DNA of 6,955 bases from an uncultured Elusimicrobia bacterium (lineage in GTDB: Bacteria > Elusimicrobiota > Elusimicrobia > Elusimicrobiales > Elusimicrobiaceae): the NCBI GenBank assembly GCA_947164805.1, contig CAMUXX010000047.1, positions 1 through 6,955 of the forward strand. Direction: 5' to 3'. The notes below the pieces were generated by a model. It was not told the DNA's origin. It made no database searches and saw nothing but the letters and a program-made list of their open reading frames with translations. A program made the position numbers and the translations under genes. Numbering within the stretch: the stretch's first letter is position 1; each line of letters starts with the position of its first letter. Of this stretch, positions 6,948 to 6,955 are shown piece by piece.

Positions 6948-6955
6948 ACACTACT

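Noticed and set aside
6938..6955. Promoter or Fe-S-responsive operator upstream of nifU
   Set aside because: Only 18 bases are available and they hold just the Shine-Dalgarno site.
1..6955. Novel defence, mobile or biosynthetic system
   Set aside because: Nearly every base belongs to one of five recognised housekeeping genes with intact motifs; no direct repeats, terminal inverted repeats, transposase, integrase or CRISPR units were seen.

Overview
This window is a compact, AT-rich stretch of bacterial chromosome carrying five genes, all on the minus strand. In transcription order (right to left) they are nifU, nifS, secA, lnt and prfB. prfB is cut by the left window edge. Only 15 bases between nifS and secA and 18 bases upstream of nifU are non-coding. 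The other junctions overlap or abut: nifU/nifS share 4 bases, lnt follows the secA stop with no gap, and lnt/prfB share 11 bases. This is most likely one polycistronic unit, or the inner part of one, whose promoter lies beyond the right edge.

Region by region: 6080-6937 encodes a three-domain NifU iron-sulfur scaffold. 4926-6083 encodes its sulfur donor, the PLP-dependent cysteine desulfurase NifS. 2316-4910 encodes the SecA preprotein translocase ATPase, with an intact C-terminal zinc-binding tail. 654-2315 encodes Lnt, apolipoprotein N-acyltransferase. 1-664 encodes the N-terminal two thirds or so of peptide chain release factor 2.

The operon joins three core processes. NifU and NifS build and deliver Fe-S clusters. 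SecA drives export of preproteins, including lipoprotein precursors, and Lnt performs the last step of lipoprotein maturation. RF2 terminates translation at UGA and UAA; nifU and nifS end in TGA, while secA and lnt end in TAA. The SecA-Lnt pair has an obvious functional link. Linkage of these genes to NifUS and RF2 looks like housekeeping co-expression rather than a dedicated pathway.

Organism: lnt points to a diderm (outer-membrane) bacterium, and TGA acts as a stop, so the code is standard. Use of a NIF-type NifU/NifS pair with no nitrogenase genes in view is typical of various anaerobic or microaerophilic lineages that use NifUS as a general Fe-S system. An Elusimicrobiota-like or similar AT-rich anaerobic lineage is possible, but this is a weak inference; the window has no rRNA or other strong taxonomic marker.

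I saw no mobile element, CRISPR array, tRNA, rRNA, toxin-antitoxin or defence gene, and no convincing new system. The points most worth a second look are two back-to-back RNA hairpins in the last codons of nifS just before the secA ribosome binding site, the absence of the RF2 frameshift signal at the position where it normally lies, and an uncertain lnt start.
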